Source: Candidatus Sungbacteria bacterium RIFCSPLOWO2_02_FULL_51_17
GTDB taxonomy: Bacteria; Patescibacteriota; Minisyncoccia; Sungbacterales; GWA2-42-14
Direction: 5' to 3'
Assembly: GCA_001820785.1 (NCBI GenBank)
Contig: MHQW01000032.1
Location: 73,385 to 113,727 of the forward strand
DNA length: 40,343 nt
Shown: positions 21,531 to 29,254 of the stretch, in pieces
Numbering within the stretch: the stretch's first letter is position 1
How the letters are laid out: each line of letters begins with the position of its first letter
Position numbers and translations under genes: made by a program
The notes under the pieces: model-generated
The model's input: only the letters and a program-made list of their open reading frames with translations
Told to the model about the DNA's origin: nothing
The model's database searches: none

Positions 21531-22589
21531 ATGATAAATAAGGCATTGGGCATATTTTCAAAAGATATCGGTATTGATCTTGGCACGGCCAATACGCTTG
21601 TCTATGTCCGCGGCAAGGGGATCATCATCAATGAGCCATCGGTTGTTGCCGTAAATCAAAAGACCGGTCATATTGTCGCGATTGGGAATGAGGCAAAAAA
21701 AATGGTCGGGCGGACTCCCGCCTATATCACGGCAACACGTCCTCTTGTTGAGGGCGTTATTTCTGATTTTGAGGTGACCGAGGAGATGCTCCGGTATTTT
21801 ATTCAAAAAGTACACAAAGAAACATTCTCTCTTTTTCCCCGGCCGCGCGTTGTTATTGGTGTGCCATCTGAGGTGACCGAGGTGGAGCGTAGAGCCGTGG
21901 AGGATGCGGCGCGAAATGCCGGTGCGCGTGAGGTGTATTTGGTTGAGGAACCGATGGCGGCCGCGATAGGCGTCCGGCTTCCGGTTCAGGATGCAGTCGG
22001 CTCCATGATCGTTGATATCGGCGGTGGAACATCTGATATCGCTGTCATATCGCTTGGTGGTATTGTTGTGTCGCGAAATCTTCGCATTGCCGGTGATAAA
22101 TTGAACGAAGACATCATACGTTTCGCGCGGGACGAGCACAAGCTTTTGTTGGGCGAGCGCACCGCGGAAGATATTAAGATTGCGATCGGGTCGGCATACG
22201 AACTGCCGGAGCCGATGGAGGCGACCATGCGCGGCCGCGACCTTATTACGGGACTTCCGAAAGAAGTGGTGGTTGATGACTCCGAGATTCGCCGCGCGTT
22301 GCAACATTCCATCAGAACGCTTGTAAGTTCCATCAAGTCAACGGTTGAGGCAACGCCTCCGGAATTGGTTGCCGACATTATGCATCGGGGGATCGTGCTG
22401 ACGGGGGGCGGTGCACTCCTACGGGGACTTGCTGTGCTCATTGCCGAGGAGACGCGGATCCTCACGAAGGTCGCCGAAGACCCGTTGACGGCGGTCGTTC
22501 GGGGTACCGGCATTATCCTGGAAGATATAGACAAGCTTCGCGAAGTGCTCGTCGGCGATGATTTTCAGAAAGCGCCGCGGGTCGCATAA
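21531..22589 (+). CDS. mreB: Rod shape-determining protein MreB (second paralogue, elongasome operon copy)
   Basis: About 352 residues. It has the actin-fold motifs IGIDLGTANTLVYVRGKG (about 13-30), VDIGGGTSDIAVISLGG (about 162-178) and LTGGGALLRGLAVLIAEET (about 290-308). Canonical MreB features such as EEPMAAAIGVRLPV and GRDLITGLPKEV are intact. It is closer to textbook MreB than the copy at 445 (for example LTGGGALLRG against MSGGSSLLRN). It heads the run mreB-mreC-mreD-PBP2, the normal operon order for lateral wall growth. The frame is open from 21501 but ATG 21531 matches the family start. Its last codons overlap a possible mreC start. Confidence 0.97.
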   Translation: MINKALGIFSKDIGIDLGTANTLVYVRGKGIIINEPSVVAVNQKTGHIVAIGNEAKKMVGRTPAYITATRPLVEGVISDFEVTEEMLRYFIQKVHKETFSLFPRPRVVIGVPSEVTEVERRAVEDAARNAGAREVYLVEEPMAAAIGVRLPVQDAVGSMIVDIGGGTSDIAVISLGGIVVSRNLRIAGDKLNEDIIRFARDEHKLLLGERTAEDIKIAIGSAYELPEPMEATMRGRDLITGLPKEVVVDDSEIRRALQHSIRTLVSSIKSTVEATPPELVADIMHRGIVLTGGGALLRGLAVLIAEETRILTKVAEDPLTAVVRGTGIILEDIDKLREVLVGDDFQKAPRVA

Positions 22590-23418
22590 GCGATTCATAG
22601 CATCTGTCATGCGTTCGGCTCACTCTTCGCGGAATACATACATCGCAGTCATGATCGCAGGGGCGCTTTTTCTCCTCCTTTTTTTTAATGTCTGGGGTCT
22701 TGCCGGACTTGTTGGGGGTGGCATACTGCGGGCGGCAACGTCCGTTGCCGGACCGTTTGGCGCGCTGTCGGAGCGTATTACGGGGCTTGTAGTATCGGTG
22801 GTGAATATCGGGGGCGCGGCAGAAAATGCCAGGACGCTTCGCGACCTTCTGTCCGAACACGAACGCGATGATGCTAGGATCGGGGTCCTTGAGGAAGAGA
22901 ACGCTTTTTTGCGGATGTCGCTTCGCATGCAGGAGGCGCTTCCCGGCACAACGCTTGCGGCGCGCCAGGTCGGGTTTTTTCGTGACGGGCGCGACGAGTT
23001 CATAGTGCTTGATCGCGGTTCTCGCGACGGGGTTGCGGTTGGGCAATATGTTCTCATGGCCTCAAGTACCCTTGTCGGGAAGATCGTTGATGTTGGGGCG
23101 AGGCAGTCAAAAGCGGTCCTGATCTCCAGCCCCTCGCAGGTGTTTCAGGCATCCATTGTTGGCAAGGAGGCGGAAGTTATCAGCCGCGGGAATAATATCG
23201 GCGAGCTCGTCGTTGACTTTGTGCCGGTCTCTTCTGCCGCCGCCGTGGGCGATGTCATTGCGACGAACGCAAAAGAGGAACGGCTCGGCGCGGGGATCGG
23301 CATCGGGACCGTGGTGGAGGTTCGGGATATTGAGAGTAATGTTTTTCGGTATGTTCGCGCACGGTCGTTTTTTAATCCGAAACATCCCATGCCGCTGTTC
23401 ATACTTCTTTTCTTGTAG
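22558..23418 (+). CDS. mreC: Rod shape-determining protein MreC
   Basis: 286 residues from the longest start. A basic N-terminus (MIFRKRRGSHKR) is followed by one transmembrane helix (YIAVMIAGALFLLLFFNVWGLAGL, about residues 27-50). A coiled-coil region (LRDLLSEHERDDARIGVLEEENAFLRM, in part LEEENAFLRMSLRMQ) precedes two beta-domains with the family motifs QVGFFRDGRDEFIVLDRGSRDGVAVGQ and LGAGIGIGTVVEV near the end. It links MreB filaments to PBP2 outside the membrane. Start 22558 lies 32 bases inside mreB; ATG 22609 is a non-overlapping alternative. An 8-base T run (22679-22686) inside the gene is in frame, useful as a control for the broken genes elsewhere. Confidence 0.92.
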   Translation: MIFRKRRGSHKRFIASVMRSAHSSRNTYIAVMIAGALFLLLFFNVWGLAGLVGGGILRAATSVAGPFGALSERITGLVVSVVNIGGAAENARTLRDLLSEHERDDARIGVLEEENAFLRMSLRMQEALPGTTLAARQVGFFRDGRDEFIVLDRGSRDGVAVGQYVLMASSTLVGKIVDVGARQSKAVLISSPSQVFQASIVGKEAEVISRGNNIGELVVDFVPVSSAAAVGDVIATNAKEERLGAGIGIGTVVEVRDIESNVFRYVRARSFFNPKHPMPLFILLFL

Positions 23419-23421
23419 CAT

Positions 23422-23922
23422 ATGGGCAGGACCATTACCGCAGTACTACTGTTCGCCGTTCTGCTCTTTTTGGAGCTTACGGTGATCCCTCATTTTACGC
23501 TCTACGCGCCACCGCTCGCGATGGTATTTTTTATTATACGCATGTATCGGATGGATGCCATTGCTGGCGCCTATTATGCTCTTGTCTCTGGGGCGCTATA
23601 CGCGATACTTCACGGCGTGTCTTTTTCTTCGCTTCCGATATTTGCGGCTCTTGCCGCGGCGGCATGGCTTTTTCGGCAGGTTCTTACGCATCGCGGACCC
23701 CTGCATTTTTTTGTGTTCTTGGGATTAGAGCTCGTGGTTTGGCAGGCGGCGGATATCGTGCGCATTGCCGCCGCCGAGGGCCTTGATCAGCTTTTTTCCA
23801 TCGCCACCTCATCCGTGCGGTTTGTTGATGTCGCGTTTTCGCTTACCATTTTTTTCTTTGTGGCGGCACACATGTTCGCGCGGGAGTTTTTCGGCGTTCA
23901 AAGGACATCGCTTGGAGAATAA
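23422..23922 (+). CDS. mreD: Rod shape-determining membrane protein MreD
   Basis: 166 residues, nearly all hydrophobic, with about five helices: ITAVLLFAVLLFLELTVIPHF at the start, then PLAMVFFIIRMYRMDAIAGAYYALVSGALYAILHG (in part AGAYYALVSGALYAI), and a last helix FSLTIFFFVAAHMFAREFF. Low sequence conservation is normal for MreD; the call rests on size, topology and position between mreC (3 bases upstream) and PBP2 (30 bases downstream). It is part of the elongasome membrane core. Confidence 0.88.
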   Translation: MGRTITAVLLFAVLLFLELTVIPHFTLYAPPLAMVFFIIRMYRMDAIAGAYYALVSGALYAILHGVSFSSLPIFAALAAAAWLFRQVLTHRGPLHFFVFLGLELVVWQAADIVRIAAAEGLDQLFSIATSSVRFVDVAFSLTIFFFVAAHMFAREFFGVQRTSLGE

Positions 23923-23952
23923 CATGCGCGGGTGATACACGACACAACGATT

Positions 23953-25893
23953 ATGATGTTCAAACGGAAAAAAGTGTTGCATTCTTCCATTGATCCGGAT
24001 GAAATATTTGCGGATGCGGCAAATATCTCGGATTTTGCGCGGGAGCGTGGAGAAGGAAGTATGGAGCTTTCAATCGGTGCCAGGCCCTTCTCTCTTTTTG
24101 TGGGGGTTGTTATTGTTGTGTTGATCGTTATTGCGGCGCGCCTTGCGGTACTTCAGATATCCGAGGGCGCTACGTATGCGGCGCGCGCGCGGGAGAACCA
24201 GTATTACAGTATTTTGTCGGCGGCTCCACGCGGTATCATGTACGACGTGCACGGCATCCCCTTGGTCTCAAACGACCCGGCGTTTTCGCTTGTGATCCAG
24301 AAAAAAGCGCTTGCGGATACTGCCGCCAAGGAACGCTTGGTCAAGGAACTTGCCGCTCTTTCCGTTGTGTTTGAAGAAGGGTGGGATGAGGGCGGAGGGG
24401 AAGACAGTGTGAGCATTAGAACGATTGATCGCGCGGCAGCGCGCGAGATCATCGCAAATCCCGACCGGTTCCCCGGGGCAGAGGTAGAAGAGCGGTATGT
24501 GCGCGTGTATGCCTATCCCGAGGCGTTCGCGCATGTGCTTGGATATGTGGGAAAGATATCACAAAAAGAACGCAAGGAGCATCCGGACTACGCGCTGAAC
24601 GACGGTATTGGCAAGGATGGGGTTGAGGCATATTACGAGGACCTGCTACGTGGTGTGCACGGCGAAAAAGTTATACAGGTGAATGCCATGGGCACCGTTG
24701 AGCGCGAGCACTATTTCAAGCCGGCAGAATCGGGGGCAAACCTGCTTTTGAACATTGACGCCGATCTTCAGAAAAAAGCATATAGTGTGTTTCGCGCGCA
24801 TCTTGCTGCCTCGGGCAAACGCGCCGGCTCCGTTGTCATTTCCGATCCCCGCACCGGAGCTATTCGGGCGCTTGTCAGCATTCCGACGTATGATGCGAAT
24901 CTTTTTCAGCGTCCGCTTACCCAGAAGGATGTGGAGCGTCTTTTCCAGAATCCGCTTTTCCCGTTCTTCAATCGCGCGATCTCTGCGTCCTATCCGCCGG
25001 GTTCCACCATCAAGCCCTTGGAGGCGGCGGCAGTGGTTGATGAGAAGATACTGGATCCCCGGCATCAGATTTACGATGAGGGATTTATTGAAATTCCTAA
25101 TCCGTACCGGCCGGGGGAGAGCGCCATCTTTAGGGATTGGAAGGCGTTGGGATGGGTTGATCTTCGCCGTGCGATCGCACTATCTGCAAATGTCTATTTT
25201 TACACGGTCGGCGGCGGGTATAAGGATGTGAAGGGGCTTGGCATTGAGCGTCTGAAAAAGTATGCGGGACTTTTCGGATGGGGGGCCATTCTTGGTATTG
25301 ACCTTCATGGCGAGGCCGCGGGCATTTTCCCGGATCCTGCTTGGAAGGAGAAGAACCGTCCCGATGATCCCGTCTGGCGCGTCGGTGATACCTATAACTC
25401 GTCCATTGGACAGGGGGATGTGAACGTAACGCCTCTGCAGGTGAACATGGCAACAGCCGCTATCGCAAATTATGGGACGCTCTGGCGGCCGCGAGTGGTA
25501 TCCGCGGTGTTGGATGAGAATAAAGCGGTTGTGCAGGAGTTCGCCCCCGCGGTCATCCGGAAGGATTTTGTAAGCCGGGATGCGCTCAAGATCGTCCGCG
25601 AGGGCATGCGGATGGCCGTGACCGAAGGGTCGGCCCAGGGACTTGCCTATCTTCCCGTCACTATTGCGGGGAAAACGGGGACCGCTCAAACGGGGACCAT
25701 TGCAAAAAATCATGGATGGTTCACCGGTTTTGCGCCCTATGAAGATTCGGAACTTGCTATTACCGTCATGGTAGAGCAGGGGACCGGCGGCTCGGTAGAT
25801 GCGGTTCCGGTTGCCCGGGAAATTTTGGAATGGTATTTTACGCCAGGGATGCGTGATGCCCGCGAGGCCGTGGGGACCACTACTCCGGAGTGA
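23953..25893 (+). CDS. mrdA: Penicillin-binding protein 2 (class B transpeptidase of the elongasome)
   Basis: About 646 residues. A cytoplasmic N-terminus of about 45 residues leads to one transmembrane helix (FSLFVGVVIVVLIVIAARLAVLQ). The dimerisation/pedestal domain opens RENQYYSILSAAPRGIMYDVHGIPL and the transpeptidase domain follows. The active-site triads are complete: SxxK as PPGSTIKPLEA, SxN as ALSANVYFY, and KTG as IAGKTGTAQTG. The block GIGKDGVEAYYEDLLRG is typical of PBP2. It crosslinks new peptidoglycan with RodA during elongation; rodA is not in this window. The longest open frame begins at GTG 23932; ATG 23953 (or 23956) is preferred. The N-terminal tail is longer than usual and acidic (SIDPDEIFADAANISDF). 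Confidence 0.95.
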   Translation: MMFKRKKVLHSSIDPDEIFADAANISDFARERGEGSMELSIGARPFSLFVGVVIVVLIVIAARLAVLQISEGATYAARARENQYYSILSAAPRGIMYDVHGIPLVSNDPAFSLVIQKKALADTAAKERLVKELAALSVVFEEGWDEGGGEDSVSIRTIDRAAAREIIANPDRFPGAEVEERYVRVYAYPEAFAHVLGYVGKISQKERKEHPDYALNDGIGKDGVEAYYEDLLRGVHGEKVIQVNAMGTVEREHYFKPAESGANLLLNIDADLQKKAYSVFRAHLAASGKRAGSVVISDPRTGAIRALVSIPTYDANLFQRPLTQKDVERLFQNPLFPFFNRAISASYPPGSTIKPLEAAAVVDEKILDPRHQIYDEGFIEIPNPYRPGESAIFRDWKALGWVDLRRAIALSANVYFYTVGGGYKDVKGLGIERLKKYAGLFGWGAILGIDLHGEAAGIFPDPAWKEKNRPDDPVWRVGDTYNSSIGQGDVNVTPLQVNMATAAIANYGTLWRPRVVSAVLDENKAVVQEFAPAVIRKDFVSRDALKIVREGMRMAVTEGSAQGLAYLPVTIAGKTGTAQTGTIAKNHGWFTGFAPYEDSELAITVMVEQGTGGSVDAVPVAREILEWYFTPGMRDAREAVGTTTPE

Positions 25894-25919
25894 CCGGGGT
25901 GGCATGGGGACAATGGGTC

Positions 25920-25979
25920 TTGACGCGGAAAGGTATTCTTGCTAGTATTTCAACAATTTTGGAGGGCTTTTTGCCTCCA
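25920..25979 (+). promoter_or_regulatory. greA promoter with a hairpin at the start of its leader
   Basis: TTGACG (25920-25925), 17-base spacer, TAGTAT (25943-25948) with TG before it: a strong combined promoter. A 6-bp hairpin TGGAGG (25960-25965) / CCTCCA (25974-25979) begins within a few bases of the expected start site. It would cap the 5' end of the roughly 50-base leader. Confidence 0.75.
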
Positions 25980-26006
25980 GTGCGCTCATCATTAATATAT
26001 ATACAC

Positions 26007-26456
26007 GTGGAATACATTAGCGAAGAGGGATTGGAAAAACTGAAGGAGGAGTTAAACCGCCTCAAGACGGAGGAGCGAAAAGCAATTGCCGAACGGTTGG
26101 AATCCGCAAAGGCGCTCGGAGATCTTTCCGAGAACGCCGAATACGCGGAGGCAAAAGACGCACAGTCGTTAAATGAGGTGCGTGTTCAGGAACTTGAGGA
26201 GATGATACGGAATATCATTGTTATCAACCCCAAGGGGACAGACAAGGTGCAGGTCGGCTCAACCGTGGTGCTGGATCATGGCGGGAAGGAGGAGACATAC
26301 ACAATCGTTGGTTCCGAAGAGGCGTCCCCTGCCAACGGGAAAATTTCAAACGAGTCGCCGCTAGGGAAGGCATTCCTGGGGAAGAAGAAGGGTGATACGG
26401 TTGAGATAAAAACACCGGGTGGCGCAGTTGCCTATACGATCCGCGAGATCCGCTAG
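26007..26456 (+). CDS. greA: Transcription elongation factor GreA
   Basis: 149 residues starting at GTG 26007 (VEYISEEGLEKLKEELNRLKTEER). The N-terminal antiparallel coiled coil carries the signature AKALGDLSENAEYAEAKDAQ (about residues 34-53), whose tip acidic residues enter the RNA polymerase secondary channel to stimulate cleavage of backtracked RNA. The C-terminal FKBP-like domain contains VQVGSTVVLDHGG, EETYTIVGSEEASPANGKIS and the terminal GDTVEIKTPGG. The open frame extends to 25890 across the promoter, so the longer form is excluded. The gene is monocistronic between its own promoter and an intrinsic terminator. Confidence 0.94.
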   Translation: MEYISEEGLEKLKEELNRLKTEERKAIAERLESAKALGDLSENAEYAEAKDAQSLNEVRVQELEEMIRNIIVINPKGTDKVQVGSTVVLDHGGKEETYTIVGSEEASPANGKISNESPLGKAFLGKKKGDTVEIKTPGGAVAYTIREIR

Positions 26457-26474
26457 CAGTTTTTTCCGGAATTA

Positions 26475-26504
26475 AAACCCCGCCCTCTCTGGGGCGGGGT
26501 TTTT
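26475..26504 (+). terminator. Intrinsic terminator of greA (member of the CCCCGCC/GGCGGGG family)
   Basis: Stem CCCCGCCC (26478-26485) / GGGCGGGG (26492-26499), flanked by AAA and TTTTT. It also works on the minus strand for the convergent gene at 26509. Confidence 0.88.
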
Positions 26505-26508
26505 GTTG

Positions 26509-27016
26509 TTACCAGTGCATAATCATGGCGATCCAGCTTTCGTTCGGTTGCCAGAATATCTCGCTATCCCATCTTTCTGTATGTCTTTGAAGCACCATGT
26601 TGTGACGAAATAGAAGTTCGCGTACTGCTACGCTCGCCGTTGTGTATTCAAGCGTGATTCTCGACCCTTTGCTGCGAAGGTGTTCAAAGGTGCGCTTAGC
26701 GGCGCCACAAAGCCACTGTGGGTCGAAAGACATCTCTTTAGAGGTTTCCCGCTCTTCAAGTTGAGGAAGCTGAAGGTTGTGGGTATGAAAGTCCTTTTTC
26801 GGATAGAGGGCAACAATTATCAGGGAACATTCACCGCGTTCTGCACATATGGGAGCATGTGTATTCGGGCGAGTGATTGTTTCCTGGAACGCCCTCTTTT
26901 CTTCTTCTGCGCGCTTCGGCACCCTTTTTCTTCTGTGCCTCTTCCCGTTCTTGTTTGTGCTGGAGCGCCCAGTCCGTGAAGCTCCGAAGCTCTGCGCTGG
27001 TGAGTTCGATTGCCAT
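26509..27016 (-). pseudogene. Hypothetical gene, probably broken by a one-base shift
   Basis: Two minus-strand frames overlap and each looks real over only part of its length. The first (from ATG 27016) reads MAIELTSAELRSFTDWALQ, then a Lys/Glu/Arg-rich helix, and turns into unlikely sequence after RRRRKEG. The second looks natural from AEEEKRAFQETITRPN onward, through CSLIIVALYPKKDFHTH and WLCGAAKRTFEHLRSKGSRITLEYTTASVAVRELL (in part RSKGSRITLEYTTASVAVRE) to the stop at 26509. The switch lies in the repeat-rich stretch 26895-26914 (TTC repeats and T4 on the plus strand). Skipping one base would give one protein of about 168 residues. The family is unknown. Alternatively, two separate small genes overlap. 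Confidence 0.5.
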
Positions 27017-27045
27017 TGGTTTTTCATGTCAAAGGTGGTGACGAT

Positions 27046-27075
27046 AAAATATCACGATGCCGTGCGTAGTGTCAA
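27046..27075 (-). promoter_or_regulatory. Promoter of the minus-strand hypothetical gene at 27016
   Basis: Minus strand: TTGACA (27070-27075), spacer 18, TATTTT (27046-27051). Start near 27038, about 20 bases before the ATG. Confidence 0.55.
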
Positions 27076-27095
27076 TGGAATTCTCTTCTAGGGCA

Positions 27096-27104
27096 TGGTA
27101 CTAT
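27096..27104 (+). promoter_or_regulatory. Extended -10 promoter of lysS
   Basis: TGGTACTAT (TG 27096-27097, TACTAT 27099-27104), about 45 bases before the lysS ATG. No convincing -35. Confidence 0.5.
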
Positions 27105-27149
27105 TTTATCACATATCTCATGTAACGATGCTCGTAGAGGATTGCTTCC

Positions 27150-28628
27150 ATGACACTAGAAGATATCCGTGGTGAGCGGATAAAAAAACTTGAAACGCTT
27201 CGGGCTTCCGGGCACGACCCGTTTCCGGCAGACGTGAATGAGGGCATGCCGATCGCCGCGGTCTTGAAAAATTTTTCAAAGATCGCCAGAAGAAAGAAAC
27301 CCATTACCGTCGTGGGACGGCTTTTTGCCAAGCGCGGGCATGGGGGTTCTACGTTCGCGGATATCCGCCGGGGAGATGAAAAACTCCAGCTTTTTTTCAG
27401 CGAAGATGCACTCGGTGAGGCGTATCGGCTGTTTTCCGATACGGTTGACGTCGGGGATTTTCTTGAGATAGCCGGAACGCCCTTTACGACCAAGCGCGGC
27501 GAGCCGACACTTGCCGTTTCCCGGTGGAGAATGCTTGCGAAATCCCTGCGGCCGCTTCCGGAAAAATGGCGCGGATTGCAGGATGTGGAGGAGCGGTTTC
27601 GGAAGCGGTACCTTGATATGCTTATGAATGACGATGTGCGTCAGCGGTTTTACACGCGCTCTTTTTTGGTGCGTACCATCCGCACTTTTTTTGACAAAAC
27701 AGGATTTAACGAGTTTGAAACTCCAATATTACAGACAGTGGCGGGAGGAGCGCTTGCGCGGCCGTTCAAAACGCATCACCATGCTCTTGATATTGATCTG
27801 TATCTTCGCATAGCGAAGGAGCTTTTTTTAAAACGGTTGCTGGTCGGCGGTCTAGAGCGGATCTATGAGATCGGTAGAGATTTTCGTAATGAAGGTATTG
27901 ATGCGACGCACAATCCAGAATTTACTATGCTGGAAGCATACGCGGCATGGTGGGGTGAAGATAAGATGATGCAGTGTGTTGAAAAGTTGTTTGGCACCGT
28001 GGTGGGACAGCTAACGAGGGAGGGGCTTATGACGGGAGCAAAAGAATTTGAATATGACAAGAAAAAAATAGTCGCGAAAACGCCTTTCCCCAGAATCTCA
28101 TTTCTTGATCTTTTGCGTCAGCATGCTCTCATCGTAGATTACGATGGGGAGACGCGGGATTCAATGGCGTTGAGAGCAAGTCGTTTTGGCATAGAGACGG
28201 CACCGCATGAATCAAGAGGGAAAATTGCTGATGGGATATTTAAAAAAATTTGTCGGCCGCACATTATCAATCCGACATTTGTCGTCAATCATCCGCTTGA
28301 TATCTCGCCTCTGGCAAAAAAAATTGAAAAAGATTCCCACTATGTTCGCAGGTTTCAGTTGGTGGTTGCAGGACTTGAGATTGCAAATGGTTTTGCAGAA
28401 CTGAACGATCCGCTTGATCAGCAGGGGCGTTTTGAGGACCAGCAGAAGATGAGGGCCGGTGGCGAGGAGGATGCGCACCCGCTTGACGAGAGCTTTATTG
28501 AGGCGATGGAATATGGCATGCCGCCTGCAGCCGGCGTCGGTATTGGTATTGATCGTCTTGTTATGCTTTTTACGGACATGCATACTATAAAAGAGGTCAT
28601 CGCATTCCCTACCATGCGACCGAAGTAG
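27150..28628 (+). CDS. lysS: Lysyl-tRNA synthetase, class II
   Basis: 492 residues. The N-terminal OB-fold anticodon domain (about 50-140; ITVVGRLFAKRGHGGSTFADI) is followed by the class II catalytic core. Motif 2 is at RIYEIGRDFRNEGIDATHNPEFTMLE (about 236-261, split: YEIGRDFRNEGID, then HNPEFTMLE) and motif 3 at AGVGIGIDRLVMLFTD near 467. GLEIANGFAELNDPLDQQGRF is also typical. GAGGA lies 8 bases upstream of the ATG, a clear Shine-Dalgarno. It heads lysS-rdgB-serS, with 12 and 11 bases between genes. An 8-base A run (28316-28323) is in frame. Confidence 0.97.
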   Translation: MTLEDIRGERIKKLETLRASGHDPFPADVNEGMPIAAVLKNFSKIARRKKPITVVGRLFAKRGHGGSTFADIRRGDEKLQLFFSEDALGEAYRLFSDTVDVGDFLEIAGTPFTTKRGEPTLAVSRWRMLAKSLRPLPEKWRGLQDVEERFRKRYLDMLMNDDVRQRFYTRSFLVRTIRTFFDKTGFNEFETPILQTVAGGALARPFKTHHHALDIDLYLRIAKELFLKRLLVGGLERIYEIGRDFRNEGIDATHNPEFTMLEAYAAWWGEDKMMQCVEKLFGTVVGQLTREGLMTGAKEFEYDKKKIVAKTPFPRISFLDLLRQHALIVDYDGETRDSMALRASRFGIETAPHESRGKIADGIFKKICRPHIINPTFVVNHPLDISPLAKKIEKDSHYVRRFQLVVAGLEIANGFAELNDPLDQQGRFEDQQKMRAGGEEDAHPLDESFIEAMEYGMPPAAGVGIGIDRLVMLFTDMHTIKEVIAFPTMRPK

Positions 28629-28640
28629 GCGGATTCTTTT

Positions 28641-29243
28641 ATGAAAAAATTGCTTCTTGCATCCACCAATCCGGGAAAAATTGAGGAATATCGGCGCCTG
28701 CTCGGGCATCTTCCCATTGATGTCATATCGTTAAAAGATCAGGGGATCTCTATGGCGGTAGACGAGGATGGAAAGACGTTTGAAGACAATGCCATAAAAA
28801 AAGCGATCCTGTACCACTCCATCTCCGGTCTTCCGACACTTGCCGATGACGGAGGGATTGAGATAGATCACCTGCGAGGCGAGCCCGGCGTACTGTCGCG
28901 GCGATGGCCGGGGTATGAGGCGTCCGATGACGCCTTGATAGAGATGACGCTTGAACGAATGCGCGGCGTGCCGAAACAAAAGCGCACCGCCAAACTGCGC
29001 GTGGCGGTGGCGTTGGTATTTCCCGGAGAAGAAACGGTGTACACGGCCGAGGCAGAAAAGAAAGGTATTCTCGGCACCAAGCCCATACATCCCGTTGAAG
29101 GGTATCCGTATCGGTCGCTGTTTTATCTGCCGGAATTGAAAAAAAATTATAGCGAGCTTACACGCGACGAAGAACTTTCTTTGGCGCATCGCAAAGAAGC
29201 TCTGGACCGGCTCATGCCCGTGTTAAAAAAGAAGTTTCTCTGA
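28641..29243 (+). CDS. rdgB: Non-canonical purine NTP pyrophosphatase (RdgB/HAM1 family)
   Basis: 200 residues. It hydrolyses dITP, ITP and XTP to monophosphates so that deaminated purines are not incorporated. The N-terminal motif LLLASTNPGKIEEYRRLL (about 4-21) matches the family SxNxxKxxE substrate site. The acidic metal motif follows as DEDGKTFEDNAIKKA (about 41-55) and TLADDGGIEIDHLRGEPGVLSRRW (about 66-89, in part LADDGGIEIDHLRGEPG). The C-terminal catalytic-fold marker GYPYRSLFYLPELKKNYSEL is a diverged GYGFDPIF-like region, with tyrosine/arginine in place of the usual FDPIF. ALDRLMPVL ends the fold. The gene lies between lysS and serS. Confidence 0.88.
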   Translation: MKKLLLASTNPGKIEEYRRLLGHLPIDVISLKDQGISMAVDEDGKTFEDNAIKKAILYHSISGLPTLADDGGIEIDHLRGEPGVLSRRWPGYEASDDALIEMTLERMRGVPKQKRTAKLRVAVALVFPGEETVYTAEAEKKGILGTKPIHPVEGYPYRSLFYLPELKKNYSELTRDEELSLAHRKEALDRLMPVLKKKFL

Positions 29244-29254
29244 TATTTTTTGCC

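Noticed and set aside
21558-22307. Long open frame (249 codons) on the minus strand
   Set aside because: It lies entirely antisense to mreB2, has no family similarity, and its composition is the mirror of a conserved gene.
25180-25905. 241-codon minus-strand open frame
   Set aside because: Antisense to the transpeptidase domain of PBP2.
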